NCBI GenBank assembly: GCA_965218555.1 | Contig: OZ244625.1 | Location: 5,716,620-5,780,619 of the forward strand | Length of the DNA stretch: 64,000 nt | DNA from: JAPPLB01 sp965218555 | GTDB taxonomy: Bacteria > Acidobacteriota > Terriglobia > Bryobacterales > UBA6623 | Direction: 5' to 3' | Shown: piece by piece, positions 44,663 to 54,642 of the stretch | How positions within the stretch are numbered: position 1 is the first letter of the stretch | How the letters are laid out: each line of letters opens with the position of its first letter | Made by a program: the position numbers and the translations under genes | The notes under the pieces: generated by a model | What the model saw: the letters and a program-made list of their open reading frames with translations, nothing else | Databases searched by the model: none | What the model was told of the DNA's origin: nothing

Positions 44663-45277
44663 TTTTTGATTTGAACCGGATCATACGCCGGGAGGCATCC
44701 GCCGGCCTGGTAAGGGGCGTAACATCCGCGAGGCTGACGGGTTTCTGTCCGGAAGGCTGACATTACAGTCAAAGAGAGAGATCGAACAACTCGCTGCAGG
44801 CACCCACCCTACCCTTCAGGTGCTCGTTCGGACACTGACGATATCATGTGCCCTGGCTATCTGTGGCCTTGCTAAGCCTGCAATCATGATATGAGGCTTC
44901 AGATCGTCGTAGAGAGAGGTTGTCTCAGGAATAGACGCCTGTGGGATGTCGTCCGCTGAAAACGGGACCGGCCTGCATCTCGAAGTCGAACTCTCCGACC
45001 CGGATGAGTCCCCGAAGCCAGAGGTCGCTTGCGGCGCTCGCCTATTGGTCTTTCTCAGAGTCCGCTTTTTTCGGACATGGTGGGAGAACGAGCCATGCAA
45101 CGTGAGCGAGACAGCTTGATTCCCATACCGAAGTCAGCGGCAGCATCGACGGCCCGGTGAACGCGCTCCCCGAAGCCTCACCCCAGTCGCAACGGCGGCT
45201 CCGCCCTTGGCCACATTGAGAATAGCCAGGCCGCCAGGCGTTCTCCGCGAGAGGATGGGGATCAGGTAGAACCAGGG
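44663..45277. other. Gene-poor stretch between the TPR and PD40 genes
   Basis: About 600 bp. Several short frames exist on both strands, but none shows a family motif, ribosome binding site or convincing composition. Nothing further recognised. Confidence 0.4.
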
Positions 45278-46228
45278 CTAGGGTCGGTTCACGCGCCGGA
45301 CGAAGATAAAACGTTGCCCGTCCGAAGTGACATCGTACTTGTGCAGCCAGGGGGCTTCGTCCTGGAAGTTGCCGCGCGTACTCGAGAATGTGAAAAGCTT
45401 TTTGGCGTCGCCGTGGCTGAAACCGCCCTCCATGTCTATGGGGACAGAAACGATCGTATCCTGGCCCATGATGTAGAAAATCTCCTTGCCGTCTCCGCGC
45501 CAGCGAGGCTGCCCGCCGCCGCCGGTCCAGCCGCTGGCGAGTTCGCGTGACACCTTCCACTTTTTCTCCGGGTTTGCTGTCTCGCAAACGTACACCTCCC
45601 ACAAACCGGACTCGTTCGACGAATAGGCGAAGTACGTCCCGTCAGGAGAGAACTTGCCCCCATCGGCCCAAACTCCAGGCTGCTTGGGAATGAACGGCGA
45701 GACCGAGCCGCTTTCCAGATCGAGCTTCCAGAGCGTCCGGCCGTCGTCCTCGCGCTTGGTGTAGATCACGAACATGCCGTTAGGTGCAATATCGCGGGGG
45801 TATTCCGAGGTTCCCGCGGCTTCGAGGATGCGCACCGGCGCTTCGAGCGGATGGATCTTGATGCGGAAAAGGTCGTATCGGGGGACCCGGCTGCTCGTGA
45901 AGACAATCGAACCGCCGTCCGGCGTCCACAGCGGGAAGTTGTCGTTGCCGCGGACTTGTGTGATCCGCTCTTTCTGCCCCGTGGCGATCTCGTGGATCCA
46001 AACGTCGCGGTCGTTGACCTCCCCGTTGCGAGATGAAACAGCGATGTGTTTCTCATCCGGCGACAACTCGGGGAAGAAGATGGAGTTCTGGACCGCGCCG
46101 ACCCTCTCGAGAATGTCACCCTGGCGGCTGACCCAGACCATCTCCTGGGGCATCTCTTTGGCAGTGGGCTGCTGGCCGAAGCAGAGCCCTGTGGTGATGA
46201 TGAGGAACCAACTTGTCGTTCTAAGCAT
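45278..46228 (-). CDS. Exported PD40 (TolB-like) beta-propeller protein
   Basis: 316 residues. Signal peptide MLRTTSWFLIITTGLCFGQQ. Repeats of the WD40-like PD40 type follow (FPELSPDEKHIAVSSRNG, NFPLWTPDGGSIVFTSSR, YPRDIAPNGMFVIYTKRE, DGGKFSPDGTYFAYSSNE, GQPRWRGDGKEIFYIMG), five to six blades. Such domains often form the C-terminal half of exported serine/threonine protein kinases in Acidobacteriota; here the kinase part is absent, and the chain starts with its own signal, so it is either a free propeller or a recent split. ATG 46228 sits six bases after TAGGAT (46240-46235), so probably leaderless. Confidence 0.82.
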   Translation of the reverse strand: MLRTTSWFLIITTGLCFGQQPTAKEMPQEMVWVSRQGDILERVGAVQNSIFFPELSPDEKHIAVSSRNGEVNDRDVWIHEIATGQKERITQVRGNDNFPLWTPDGGSIVFTSSRVPRYDLFRIKIHPLEAPVRILEAAGTSEYPRDIAPNGMFVIYTKREDDGRTLWKLDLESGSVSPFIPKQPGVWADGGKFSPDGTYFAYSSNESGLWEVYVCETANPEKKWKVSRELASGWTGGGGQPRWRGDGKEIFYIMGQDTIVSVPIDMEGGFSHGDAKKLFTFSSTRGNFQDEAPWLHKYDVTSDGQRFIFVRRVNRP

Positions 46229-46330
46229 GGTCATATCCTAGTGGATTGCCTCCCTTTTGGGCGCCCGTGGATCATTTGGGCCGGCCACGCCCGTGCGAGT
46301 CTCACTTCGGCCGTCTTGCACGGGTTCGCT

Positions 46331-46795
46331 TCAGCGGCGACCCCGAAAGAATCGCTGCAGAAGGGGAAGGCACTCGTCGGCGAGCAGCCCTTCTGCAATC
46401 TCGACCTGATGGTTGAGCAGCCCTGAGTCCGCCAAGCGGAACTTGCTCCGGACAGCCCCGAAGCGCAGATCACGGGTTGCAAAGACGAGCCGCGAGATAC
46501 GCGCGGCGACCAGCGCTCCGGCGCACATCGCGCAGGGTTCGAGCGTGACATAGAGCGTCGTGTCCGGTAGCCGGTAGTTGCCGAGTATTCGCGCCGCTGC
46601 CCGCAGCGCCTGGATCTCGGCGTGCGCCGTCGGATCGCCGGTTGCAATCGGCCGGTTCGCTCCTGCTGCGACGATCTCCCGTTCCTTGACGACGACAGCG
46701 CCCACCGGAACTTCTCCCGAGCGCTCTGCTTCGAGGGCTTCGGAGAGCGCACCCCGCATGAAGCGCTCGTCATCAGCAGTGAACGACGCGGACAT
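46331..46795 (-). CDS. tadA: tRNA-specific adenosine deaminase (TadA-like nucleoside deaminase)
   Basis: Converts A34 to inosine in tRNA-Arg(ACG), or guanine/cytosine deaminase in paralogues. 154 residues. Zinc-binding motif HAEIQAL (His and catalytic Glu) near residue 57 and PCAMCAGALVAARI near 87-100 are complete. The block FGAVRSKFRLADSGLLNHQVEI (with H-x-V-E) is typical of TadA. ATG 46795 lies beyond a TGCTAGGCT element seven bases upstream; an earlier in-frame ATG at 46861 adds 22 non-conserved residues and is less likely. Confidence 0.9.
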   Translation of the reverse strand: MSASFTADDERFMRGALSEALEAERSGEVPVGAVVVKEREIVAAGANRPIATGDPTAHAEIQALRAAARILGNYRLPDTTLYVTLEPCAMCAGALVAARISRLVFATRDLRFGAVRSKFRLADSGLLNHQVEIAEGLLADECLPLLQRFFRGRR

Positions 46796-47165
46796 CCTCA
46801 CCAGCCTAGCACCGGCCTGCGATGCGATAAGAGGCAGACTCTGACGTGGATTGGTCGACATGGATGTTGGGCATGTCGCCGGGGGTTTTGGGGGCGGCGC
46901 CTATTGTCACGACGCGATACGTCAGCAAGAGGAAGCGCCCCCGGCCCCGCTCTCTTGCCACGCTCGAACGACACCGAACCGCCATTCTCTCCGAGGTCCT
47001 TCGGGGGGCTTCCGCAGCGACTCCCACACCGCCGGCAGCGGCCACTACAGCCAATCCGCTGCCGCTGCCGGAAGCCTGACCGACCGGCAACCGGTCTGCG
47101 TGATATCCGTGGACTTGTTGACGTCTGGGACAACCCCAAAGAGTGCAAAAATATCCAACCTGCGT
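46796..47165. other. Intergenic region between divergent tadA and the MerR-TPR gene
   Basis: About 370 bp. Open frames occur on both strands, but they are compositionally biased (Ala, Pro, Arg) without motifs. Inverted repeat ACCGG-caa-CCGGT lies near 47080-47095. Confidence 0.4.
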
Positions 47166-47171
47166 TAGAAT
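47166..47171 (+). promoter_or_regulatory. -10 box six bases before the MerR-TPR GTG start
   Basis: TAGAAT (five of six) six bases before GTG 47178; no Shine-Dalgarno sequence. Leaderless start predicted. Confidence 0.4.
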
Positions 47172-47177
47172 TGTCCC

Positions 47178-48086
47178 GTGGGGTCGGCGCCACCCTCGGG
47201 GGCCTACTCACGGTCTCAAGTAAGACGGATCCTCAAGATCCGGGAAAACCGCTTGCGCTCGTTTGAGCGCAACGGTCTTTACGAATCCTCGCATCGGTTT
47301 GGTTTCTTGGATCTTATCGCGCTGAGGGTTTTGCAGCGCCTCAGGCAGGACCGCGTCCCGGCGAACCGCATCAGGAACTCGCTGTTGTCGCTGTCGCGCA
47401 TGTTGCCTGGCATCGAGCGTCCTTTATTGCAGCTCAAGATTGGTTCGGAAGGGCGCCGCGTGACCGTCAAGCTGCCCAACGGCAAGATGGAGGCGCTCAC
47501 CGGGCAGATGCTTCTCGATTTCGAGGCGCCGCTGTCGGCTGAGATGCTCCCTTACACCGCGGGAAAGCCGCTGTCGGTCCGGCTGCAGGAAGCGGAATAC
47601 TGGTTCCGCCGTGGACTTGATCTGGAGGAGCAGGGAGCCGACGACAACGAGGCCATCGAGGCCTATCGAAATGCGCTGGCGTTGAATCCCGAGGCGGCCG
47701 GGTCGTGGGTGAATATCGCAACCCTGAGCTACCGCCGTGGCGAGTTGGAGCAGGCCGAGCGCTGCTATCGGCAAGCACTCAGCTCGTCACCTGACTATCC
47801 GCTGGCGCACTTCAACCTCGGAAACGTCTGCGAGGAGCTCGGCCGCTTCGATGAGGCGATCCATCACTACAAACATGCTTTGCGGCTGCAGCCCGACTAC
47901 GCGGACGCCCACTACAATCTGGCCCTGGTCTTCGAGAGAAGAGGCGATGCGATGCGAGCGGCCAAGCACTGGCAGCAGTATCTACGACTCGATTCGACAA
48001 GCCCTTGGGCACGCATTGCCCGCCAGCAACTCAAAGTCCTGCTCCCGGTAACGCCGGGCGGCCGTGAGAGCGACAACGCGGGCTAA
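47178..48086 (+). CDS. MerR-type HTH domain fused to TPR repeats
   Basis: 302 residues. N-terminal MerR-like winged helix, about residues 10-75 (YSRSQVRRILKIRENRLRSF, RFGFLDLIALRVLQRLRQDR). A linker domain follows to about 135, and then three to four TPRs (WFRRGLDLEEQGADDNEAIE, AGSWVNIATLSYRRGELEQA, PLAHFNLGNVCEELGRFDEA, ADAHYNLALVFERRGDAMRA). Cytosolic, no signal. A DNA-binding sensor in which the TPR array, rather than a small-ligand pocket, would receive the signal. GTG start supported by the TAGAAT hexamer. Divergent from tadA; targets unknown. Confidence 0.85.
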   Translation: MGSAPPSGAYSRSQVRRILKIRENRLRSFERNGLYESSHRFGFLDLIALRVLQRLRQDRVPANRIRNSLLSLSRMLPGIERPLLQLKIGSEGRRVTVKLPNGKMEALTGQMLLDFEAPLSAEMLPYTAGKPLSVRLQEAEYWFRRGLDLEEQGADDNEAIEAYRNALALNPEAAGSWVNIATLSYRRGELEQAERCYRQALSSSPDYPLAHFNLGNVCEELGRFDEAIHHYKHALRLQPDYADAHYNLALVFERRGDAMRAAKHWQQYLRLDSTSPWARIARQQLKVLLPVTPGGRESDNAG

Positions 48087-48373
48087 GCGCGGGCGAAGGT
48101 GACTTCCGACAGCCATCTCTTTGCCGCCATGGTGTCAGGCCATGCGCTGAATGACGATCGCTTTTCTTCTCTCTTGCTCGGGTGTCGAAACCGGGCGTCA
48201 AGAGGTCGGGGTGACGGAAGGTGAGCGTGAATCCCCCCCATCCTTCGTCCGTCGTGTCCCTTCTCTCGTTTTAGGGATGGACTTGCTGATCGTCGGCAGC
48301 GCGCAGCATTGTGCTCGCTCTGAACAACGGGTAGTCTGGTAACCGCCTATCAGGATCTTAGTGAGGTTGCTTC

Positions 48374-49999
48374 ATGTCTCAAACGAAAGAGTTGTCATCC
48401 TTCAAAACCAAGAGCCTAAGCCGTCGCACGCTGCTTCGAAGCGGCGCCGCTCTTGCCGCAGCCGGCGGCGTCCCCAACTCAAGCGCTGCCCCGGCCTTGT
48501 CCTTCGGCGGTGACATGTATCAGTCCATCGGTGTCAGACCGGTGATCAATGCAAAGGGCGTGTTCACGATGCTCAGTGGATCGCTCATGCTGCCCGAGTG
48601 CCGCCAGGCGATGCAGCAGGCGTCACGGAACTTCGTGCAGCTCGACGAGTTGATGGAGGCGGTCGGCAAGCGCCTCGCGGAACTGACGGGCACCGAATCG
48701 GCGATCGTCACCAGTGGTTGCGCGGCTGCCATGGCGCACGCCACCGCTGCTTGCCTGGCCGGTGGAGACCCCGAAAAGATCCATCGTCTGCCCAACCTCG
48801 ACGGCCTCAAAAGCGAAGTCATTGTTCCGAGCTACTCACGCAATATCTATGACCAGTCGGTTCGCATGGTCGGTTCGAAGATCATCAGTGTCACCAACGA
48901 AGAGGAGATGCGGATGGCGATCAATAACCGGACAGCGATGGCGATGGTCGTTGGTTCGCCCAGGGATCAAGGGCCGCTCGGTTTGACGGAGGTGGCGGCG
49001 ATCGCCCACGAATATGATGTCCCCGTTCTACTGGACGCCGCGGCAGAAGCTCTCACGATTCCGAACGTTCACCTGGAACGGGGAGCCGATCTCGTCGCCT
49101 ACAGCGGCGGCAAGGCGCTGTTGGGCCCGCAGAGTTCGGGCTTACTGATCGGCCGCAAAGACCTCATTCAGGCTGCCTGGCTCAACAGCGCGCCGCACCA
49201 CGCCTTCGGGCGGCCCATGAAAGTAGCCAAGGAGGACATCATTGGGCTGCTCGCCGCCGTCGAAATGTGGGTGCGCCGTGACCACGAGGCCGAGTGGAAG
49301 ACCTGGGAGAGTTGGCTCGACGAGATTGCGACTAAAGTCAAGGACGTTCCCGGCGTCACCACCGAGGTCCTCCAGCCTCGAGGGCTCTCGAATCGGTCTC
49401 CCCAACTGGCAATCCACTGGGATGGCAGGAAGATGGGGATCTCCGGCGATGAGCTTTACAAACAACTCTACGACGGTGACCCGCGGATCGTGTTGGCTTC
49501 GAGCACGGGCGACCGCCGCCACCCTGTCGATAGTTCCGTCACCGTTATGCCCTGGCAGCTACAACCCAGCGAAGCGGGTATCGTGGCCGCCGAGATTCAT
49601 CGCGCCCTTTCCAGCCCACGTATGGGGTTGCCGAATTCGAAGGCAGTCGGTCCGGAGACCGACGTCAGCGGCCAGTGGAATGTCGAGATGCTTTTCGTCC
49701 GCATTACGGCGAAGCATCGCTTCGTGTTCGAACAAGACGGCGGAAGCTTGCTCGGCACACACATCGGAGAAACCACGCAAGGCGACCTGAAGGGTTGGAT
49801 CGAGGGTGCTGAAATCCAGTTCCGCAGCGCTCAACCGTTGGAGGGAGCGGGCATCCACTTTGCATTCATGGGCAAGGTCAGCGGAGACACGATGTCAGGT
49901 GAAGTGGACCTGGGAGAGTATGGGACCGCCCACTGGTCGGCCCGGCGCCATTCCTACGACGAGGCGGGCAAGACCATTCGCGGGGTGAAACACATCTAA
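48374..49999 (+). CDS. Tat-exported SelA-like PLP-dependent enzyme
   Basis: 541 residues. Tat signal LSRRTLLRSGAALAAAGG near residues 15-32. The PLP fold-type I domain is that of the SelA/D-glucosaminate-6-phosphate ammonia-lyase group: GVRPVINAKGVFTMLSGSLM, ESAIVTSGCAAAMAHATAAC, VPVLLDAAAEALT (Asp that pairs with PLP nitrogen), and the Schiff-base lysine in AYSGGKALLGPQSSG. A C-terminal beta-rich addition of about 95 residues (VSGQWNVEMLFVRITAKHRF and onward) is not in SelA. Not selenocysteine synthesis, since it is exported and no selB is near; more likely an elimination or aldol reaction on sugar or amino acids. GAGG lies upstream. Confidence 0.85.
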   Translation: MSQTKELSSFKTKSLSRRTLLRSGAALAAAGGVPNSSAAPALSFGGDMYQSIGVRPVINAKGVFTMLSGSLMLPECRQAMQQASRNFVQLDELMEAVGKRLAELTGTESAIVTSGCAAAMAHATAACLAGGDPEKIHRLPNLDGLKSEVIVPSYSRNIYDQSVRMVGSKIISVTNEEEMRMAINNRTAMAMVVGSPRDQGPLGLTEVAAIAHEYDVPVLLDAAAEALTIPNVHLERGADLVAYSGGKALLGPQSSGLLIGRKDLIQAAWLNSAPHHAFGRPMKVAKEDIIGLLAAVEMWVRRDHEAEWKTWESWLDEIATKVKDVPGVTTEVLQPRGLSNRSPQLAIHWDGRKMGISGDELYKQLYDGDPRIVLASSTGDRRHPVDSSVTVMPWQLQPSEAGIVAAEIHRALSSPRMGLPNSKAVGPETDVSGQWNVEMLFVRITAKHRFVFEQDGGSLLGTHIGETTQGDLKGWIEGAEIQFRSAQPLEGAGIHFAFMGKVSGDTMSGEVDLGEYGTAHWSARRHSYDEAGKTIRGVKHI

Positions 50000-50127
50000 G
50001 CTGCAGGTGGTCCGGCCCGGATTTCACCTGGGGAGCAGCCTCCGCCAACCGCCGTTCTCAACAGGAATGGTTGCCGCTCCGGCTGGCGCGCGATAGCATG
50101 TCCTCGGGGACTCGATCCCCTGGGGGT

Positions 50128-51039
50128 ATGCGAATGCGATGGTTTCTTGGGCTGATTGTTGGGACGCTGGGCCTGCTGGCGGCATTGGCGGCCGCAGAGG
50201 CGCCAGACCTGGGATACCGGATCGATGCCGACTGGCCGAGTCTCCCCCCTGGAACGCACTTTGCTGAGGTCTCCGCTGCGGCCGTCGATGATGACGGCAA
50301 CATCTATATCTTCCATCGCGGCGAGGAGCCGATCATGGTTTTCAGCCGTGAGGGTAAGCTGCTGCGTTCCTTCGGCAAGGGCCTGTTCGATTCGCCGCAC
50401 GGGCTGCGCATCGACACCGAAGGCAACCTCTGGGCGGCCGATTCCGGGTCTCACATCGTCGTTAAGCTCAGCCCCCAGGGCCGGGTGCTGATGGTGTTGG
50501 GCCGACGCGGGCAGCCCGACCTCGCCAAAGAGCGCTTCAATCGGCCCACCGACGTGGCTTTCGGTGCCAACGGCGACGTGTATATAGCCGACGGCTACGG
50601 TAACTCGCGTGTTGTTAAATACAGCAAGGACGGCGATTACCTCGGCGAGTGGGGCAAGAAAGGCGTCGATAAGGGCGAGTTCAATACCCCTCACGGGATC
50701 ATCACCGACAAGGCCGGCCGCGTCTATGTCGCCGATCGCGAGAACTTCCGGATCCAGATTTTCGATGCCGACGGCAAATTCCTTGAACAGTGGAAGCATG
50801 TCGGGGCGCCGTTCGGATTCGCGATGAGCGAAGACGGCTTTCTGTTCATGGCAGACGGGTACAACGACCGGCTGCTCAAGCTCGACCCGGACAGCGGCAA
50901 AATCCTCGGCGCCATCGGCCGCCACGGCCGCGTCCCCGGCCGATTCGACGTCGTCCATCACTTGGCGGTCGGCCCGCACGGCAGTGTCTACGCCGCCGAG
51001 ATCGTTACTCTCCGCGTACAGCGCTTCACCTCACGCTAG
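50128..51039 (+). CDS. Exported NHL-repeat beta-propeller protein
   Basis: 303 residues. Signal peptide (LGLIVGTLGLLAALAAAEAP) then five to six NHL repeats with the usual phrases (SPHGLRIDTEGNLWAADSGS, RPTDVAFGANGDVYIADGYG, TPHGIITDKAGRVYVADREN). It resembles the lyase half of peptidylglycine alpha-amidating enzymes by sequence, but metal ligands cannot be confirmed. ATG 50128 follows GGGGG. Convergent with cimA. Confidence 0.85.
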   Translation: MRMRWFLGLIVGTLGLLAALAAAEAPDLGYRIDADWPSLPPGTHFAEVSAAAVDDDGNIYIFHRGEEPIMVFSREGKLLRSFGKGLFDSPHGLRIDTEGNLWAADSGSHIVVKLSPQGRVLMVLGRRGQPDLAKERFNRPTDVAFGANGDVYIADGYGNSRVVKYSKDGDYLGEWGKKGVDKGEFNTPHGIITDKAGRVYVADRENFRIQIFDADGKFLEQWKHVGAPFGFAMSEDGFLFMADGYNDRLLKLDPDSGKILGAIGRHGRVPGRFDVVHHLAVGPHGSVYAAEIVTLRVQRFTSR

Positions 51040-51173
51040 AAGTTCCCGAGCGGCACGGTTTCGGGTTTCGGCGGGCCGCAGCCGATGGAGCGGGGCGCAG
51101 GAAGGCCGCGGATCTCAAAGTCCGCTCCACGGCGTGAAGGGCGGCACGAGAGTGCCCTCGGGACGATCCGAGG

Positions 51174-52784
51174 CTAGACGCCCCAGGAGTAATCGGCTAC
51201 GGCTTCGCTGAGGGACTTGTCGGTTTCGGCGAGGCGGAGCAGCTCAAGACGGATGGAATCGACGAGGGCATTCCAACTGGCTTCGAGGACATCGTCGGAG
51301 ACGCCGACGGTGGTCCAGTTGCGCTTGTGGTCGCTCCACTCGATGAGAACGCGCACCTTGGCGGCAGTGCCGCGATTGGGTTCGAGGACGCGGACTTTGT
51401 AGTCGACGAGACGAATGTCGGCAACGGCGGGATAGCTGTGCGAGAGGCATTTGCGCAGGCACTGGGCCATAGCGTCGAAGGGGCCGGACGCGGAGACTTC
51501 CGCCGAGCAGACGCCGTCTCGGGTTTTGACGCTCATCTCAACGTGGCACTTCGTGCGGCGAGTTCCTTCACGCTCGTCGGTGACGCGCATCCTCTCAAGC
51601 TCGAAGAAGAAATGATCGGGCTGCAGGACTTCGCGAACGAGCAATTCGAAGGTACCCTCGGCGGACTCGAGCTCGTAGCCCTCGAACTCGAGATGCTTGA
51701 TGCGATCGAGCAGTTGGCGGAGGGCGGCGGCGTCCAATCGCTTGTCGAGCCCCTTCTCGGTGAGCTTGTACGTGATGTTGCTGCGCCCGGAAAGGTCGCT
51801 CACGAGGACGCGGCGCTGGTTGCCGACGGTCTCGGGCTCGATATGCTCGTAGGTGGAGACTTCTTTGAGGACCGCGCTGACGTGGATGCCGCCCTTATGG
51901 GCGAAGGCGCTGCGGCCAACGAAGGCGCGGTCGTTGGGCAGTGACAGGTTGGCGGTCTCGCTGACGAAGTTCGCCGTGGCGGTGAGGTGCTTCAACTGAT
52001 CGCGGCCGACGGTGGTGTGGCCGAGTTTCAACTCGAGCACCGGGATAATCGAACACAGGTTGGCATTGCCACAGCGCTCGCCGTAGCCGTTGGTTGTCCC
52101 CTGTACGTGCGTCGCACCCAACTCGACTGCCGTGATGGCGTTAGCAACGGCCAACTCGGAGTCGTTGTGGGTGTGTATGCCGATGACGCCGTCGAACCGC
52201 TTGCGAACCTCGGCGAATATCTCGCCGAGCCGGTTCGTGACCGTGCCGCCATTTGTGTCACACAAGACCAGAACGTCGGCGCTTGCTTCTCGGGCGGCTT
52301 CGAGGGTGCGCAGCGCGAAGTCGGCGCTCGCTCCGTAACCGTCGAAGAAGTGCTCGGCGTCGAAGATGACTTCCCTTCCCTGTTTTTTGATGTGTCCGAC
52401 AGTCTCGGAGATCATGGCCAGGTTCTGCTCTTCGGTCACGCCGAGGGCGCGCTCGGTGTGCAGACGCCAGCTCTTGCCAAAGATCGTGACGACGGGGGTT
52501 TCAGCTTCCAGGAGCGCGTTGACGTTGGGGTCCGCCTGGACAGTGTTGCGCGGGTAGCGCGTCGAGCCGAAGGCGGTCAGGCGGGCGTGCTTGAACTTCA
52601 GACCGCGGGCGCGCGCGAAGAAGTCCTTGTCGCGAGGGTTCGAACCCGGCCAGCCGCCCTCGACATAGTCGATCCCGAGCTCGTCGAGTTTCTCGGCAAT
52701 CATCAACTTGTCGTCGACTGAGAAGGAGACGTTTTCTCCCTGAGCGCCGTCACGCAGCGTGGTGTCGTAGGTGAAGATTCTCAT
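51174..52784 (-). CDS. cimA: (R)-citramalate synthase
   Basis: Condenses pyruvate and acetyl-CoA to citramalate, giving 2-oxobutyrate for isoleucine without threonine. 536 residues. DRE-TIM barrel with catalytic/metal signature YDTTLRDGAQGENVSFS at residues 6-22, the metal histidines in GIHTHNDSELAVAN, and the block GTTNGYGERCGNANLCSIIP. The linker AFAHKGGIHVSAVLK and a C-terminal LeuA-type dimer/allosteric domain (about 400-520) follow. The SFSVDDKL and FDGYGAS blocks favour CimA over 2-isopropylmalate synthase. It is the last gene of the ilvB-ilvN-ilvC run, after a 243-bp gap, which fits isoleucine synthesis. The C-terminal domain suggests isoleucine feedback. Confidence 0.93.
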   Translation of the reverse strand: MRIFTYDTTLRDGAQGENVSFSVDDKLMIAEKLDELGIDYVEGGWPGSNPRDKDFFARARGLKFKHARLTAFGSTRYPRNTVQADPNVNALLEAETPVVTIFGKSWRLHTERALGVTEEQNLAMISETVGHIKKQGREVIFDAEHFFDGYGASADFALRTLEAAREASADVLVLCDTNGGTVTNRLGEIFAEVRKRFDGVIGIHTHNDSELAVANAITAVELGATHVQGTTNGYGERCGNANLCSIIPVLELKLGHTTVGRDQLKHLTATANFVSETANLSLPNDRAFVGRSAFAHKGGIHVSAVLKEVSTYEHIEPETVGNQRRVLVSDLSGRSNITYKLTEKGLDKRLDAAALRQLLDRIKHLEFEGYELESAEGTFELLVREVLQPDHFFFELERMRVTDEREGTRRTKCHVEMSVKTRDGVCSAEVSASGPFDAMAQCLRKCLSHSYPAVADIRLVDYKVRVLEPNRGTAAKVRVLIEWSDHKRNWTTVGVSDDVLEASWNALVDSIRLELLRLAETDKSLSEAVADYSWGV

Positions 52785-53027
52785 AGTCTTGCTCTGGATC
52801 GGGTTTTTGGGACGGCGGAAGTGCCTCGGTGACGGTCAACCCTTATTTCACGCAAGAACGGGCACCTGGATGTCAACGTGGCAGTTGCGGGGAAAAAAGT
52901 GACAGTCACCGAGAGAAGCATGGGAGATCAATAATCGAGGGCAGTCCGCTCTGAGCCGCCTGCAAAGCCTGCGAGCCAACAACTCAGATAGGCGGCGTCT
53001 GGCGCGGTCTTCTTTTTTTACAGCCCC

Positions 53028-54041
<1,014 letters not shown>

Positions 54042-54085
54042 CTTGATTGGTTTCCTCTGGAGGTTTGAGATTGAGCGCAAAGAGG

Positions 54086-54640
54086 CTATATCTTGACCGT
54101 TTCGCGAACTTTATCCGACACGCGGGAAGCCTCGGCGAAGGCTTCGCGATGATCGACTTTGGGCGACCGTCCCATGGCCATGGCACCGGAGCGGATCATT
54201 TGGACTTCGCCGTAGTTGTGCAAGAGTCCGATCAACGCGTCGAGCTTTTCGCCGGCGCCGGTGACTTCGAGGGTGTACGATGTGGCGGCGGCGTCGACGA
54301 CGCGGGCCCGGAAGATATCAGCCTCTTTGAGAAGCGCTGGGCGCATGTCAGGAGAGACCTGGACCTTGATGAGTGCGAGCTCGCGAGTGACAGCCTGGGA
54401 ATTGGTGAGATCGATGACTTCGACAACGTCCACCAATCGCTTGATCTGTTTGATGAGAAGCTCCTCGTCGTGCGTCGCTGACTCTACGTTGACGACGATG
54501 GTCATGTTCGAGAGTGTGGGATCGAGAGTCTTCGCGACCGTCAAACTGTCGATGTTGTAGCCACGGGACGTCAACACGCCGGCAACGCGCATGAGGGCGC
54601 CGGGTTTGTTCTCCACGAGCAGTGAGATGAGCTGTTGCAT
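54086..54640 (-). CDS. ilvN: Acetolactate synthase small (regulatory) subunit
   Basis: Activates the large subunit and confers valine feedback. 184 residues, with an ACT domain at the N-terminus (LISLLVENKPGALMRVAGVL, then SRGYNIDSLTVAKTLD) and a C-terminal ALS_ss domain (about 85-165, LALIKVQVSPDMRPALLKEA). Valine-site Gly and Asn of ACT appear present (SRGYNIDSL). It follows ilvB with only two bases between stop and start, so it is translationally coupled. Confidence 0.96.
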   Translation of the reverse strand: MQQLISLLVENKPGALMRVAGVLTSRGYNIDSLTVAKTLDPTLSNMTIVVNVESATHDEELLIKQIKRLVDVVEVIDLTNSQAVTRELALIKVQVSPDMRPALLKEADIFRARVVDAAATSYTLEVTGAGEKLDALIGLLHNYGEVQMIRSGAMAMGRSPKVDHREAFAEASRVSDKVRETVKI

Positions 54641-54642
54641 GA

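Noticed and set aside
44816..45100. 94-codon minus-strand frame between the TPR and PD40 genes
   Set aside because: The C-terminal half looks mildly protein-like, but there is no recognised family, no ribosome binding site and a serine/arginine-biased N-terminal half.
46806..47090. Overlapping frames on both strands between tadA and the MerR-TPR gene
   Set aside because: Both are biased toward Ala, Gly, Arg and Pro as expected from GC-rich non-coding DNA; neither has a motif.
48374..49999. Selenocysteine synthase and a selenoprotein system
   Set aside because: The protein has a Tat signal and an extra C-terminal domain, and no selB, selD or SECIS-like element is nearby; the TGA at 3055 is in a transporter and better explained by mutation.
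52625..52660. T-arm-like sequence GGGTTCGAACCC suggesting a tRNA
   Set aside because: It lies inside cimA and encodes GWPGSNPRD of the conserved N-terminal region; no acceptor stem or anticodon arm surrounds it.
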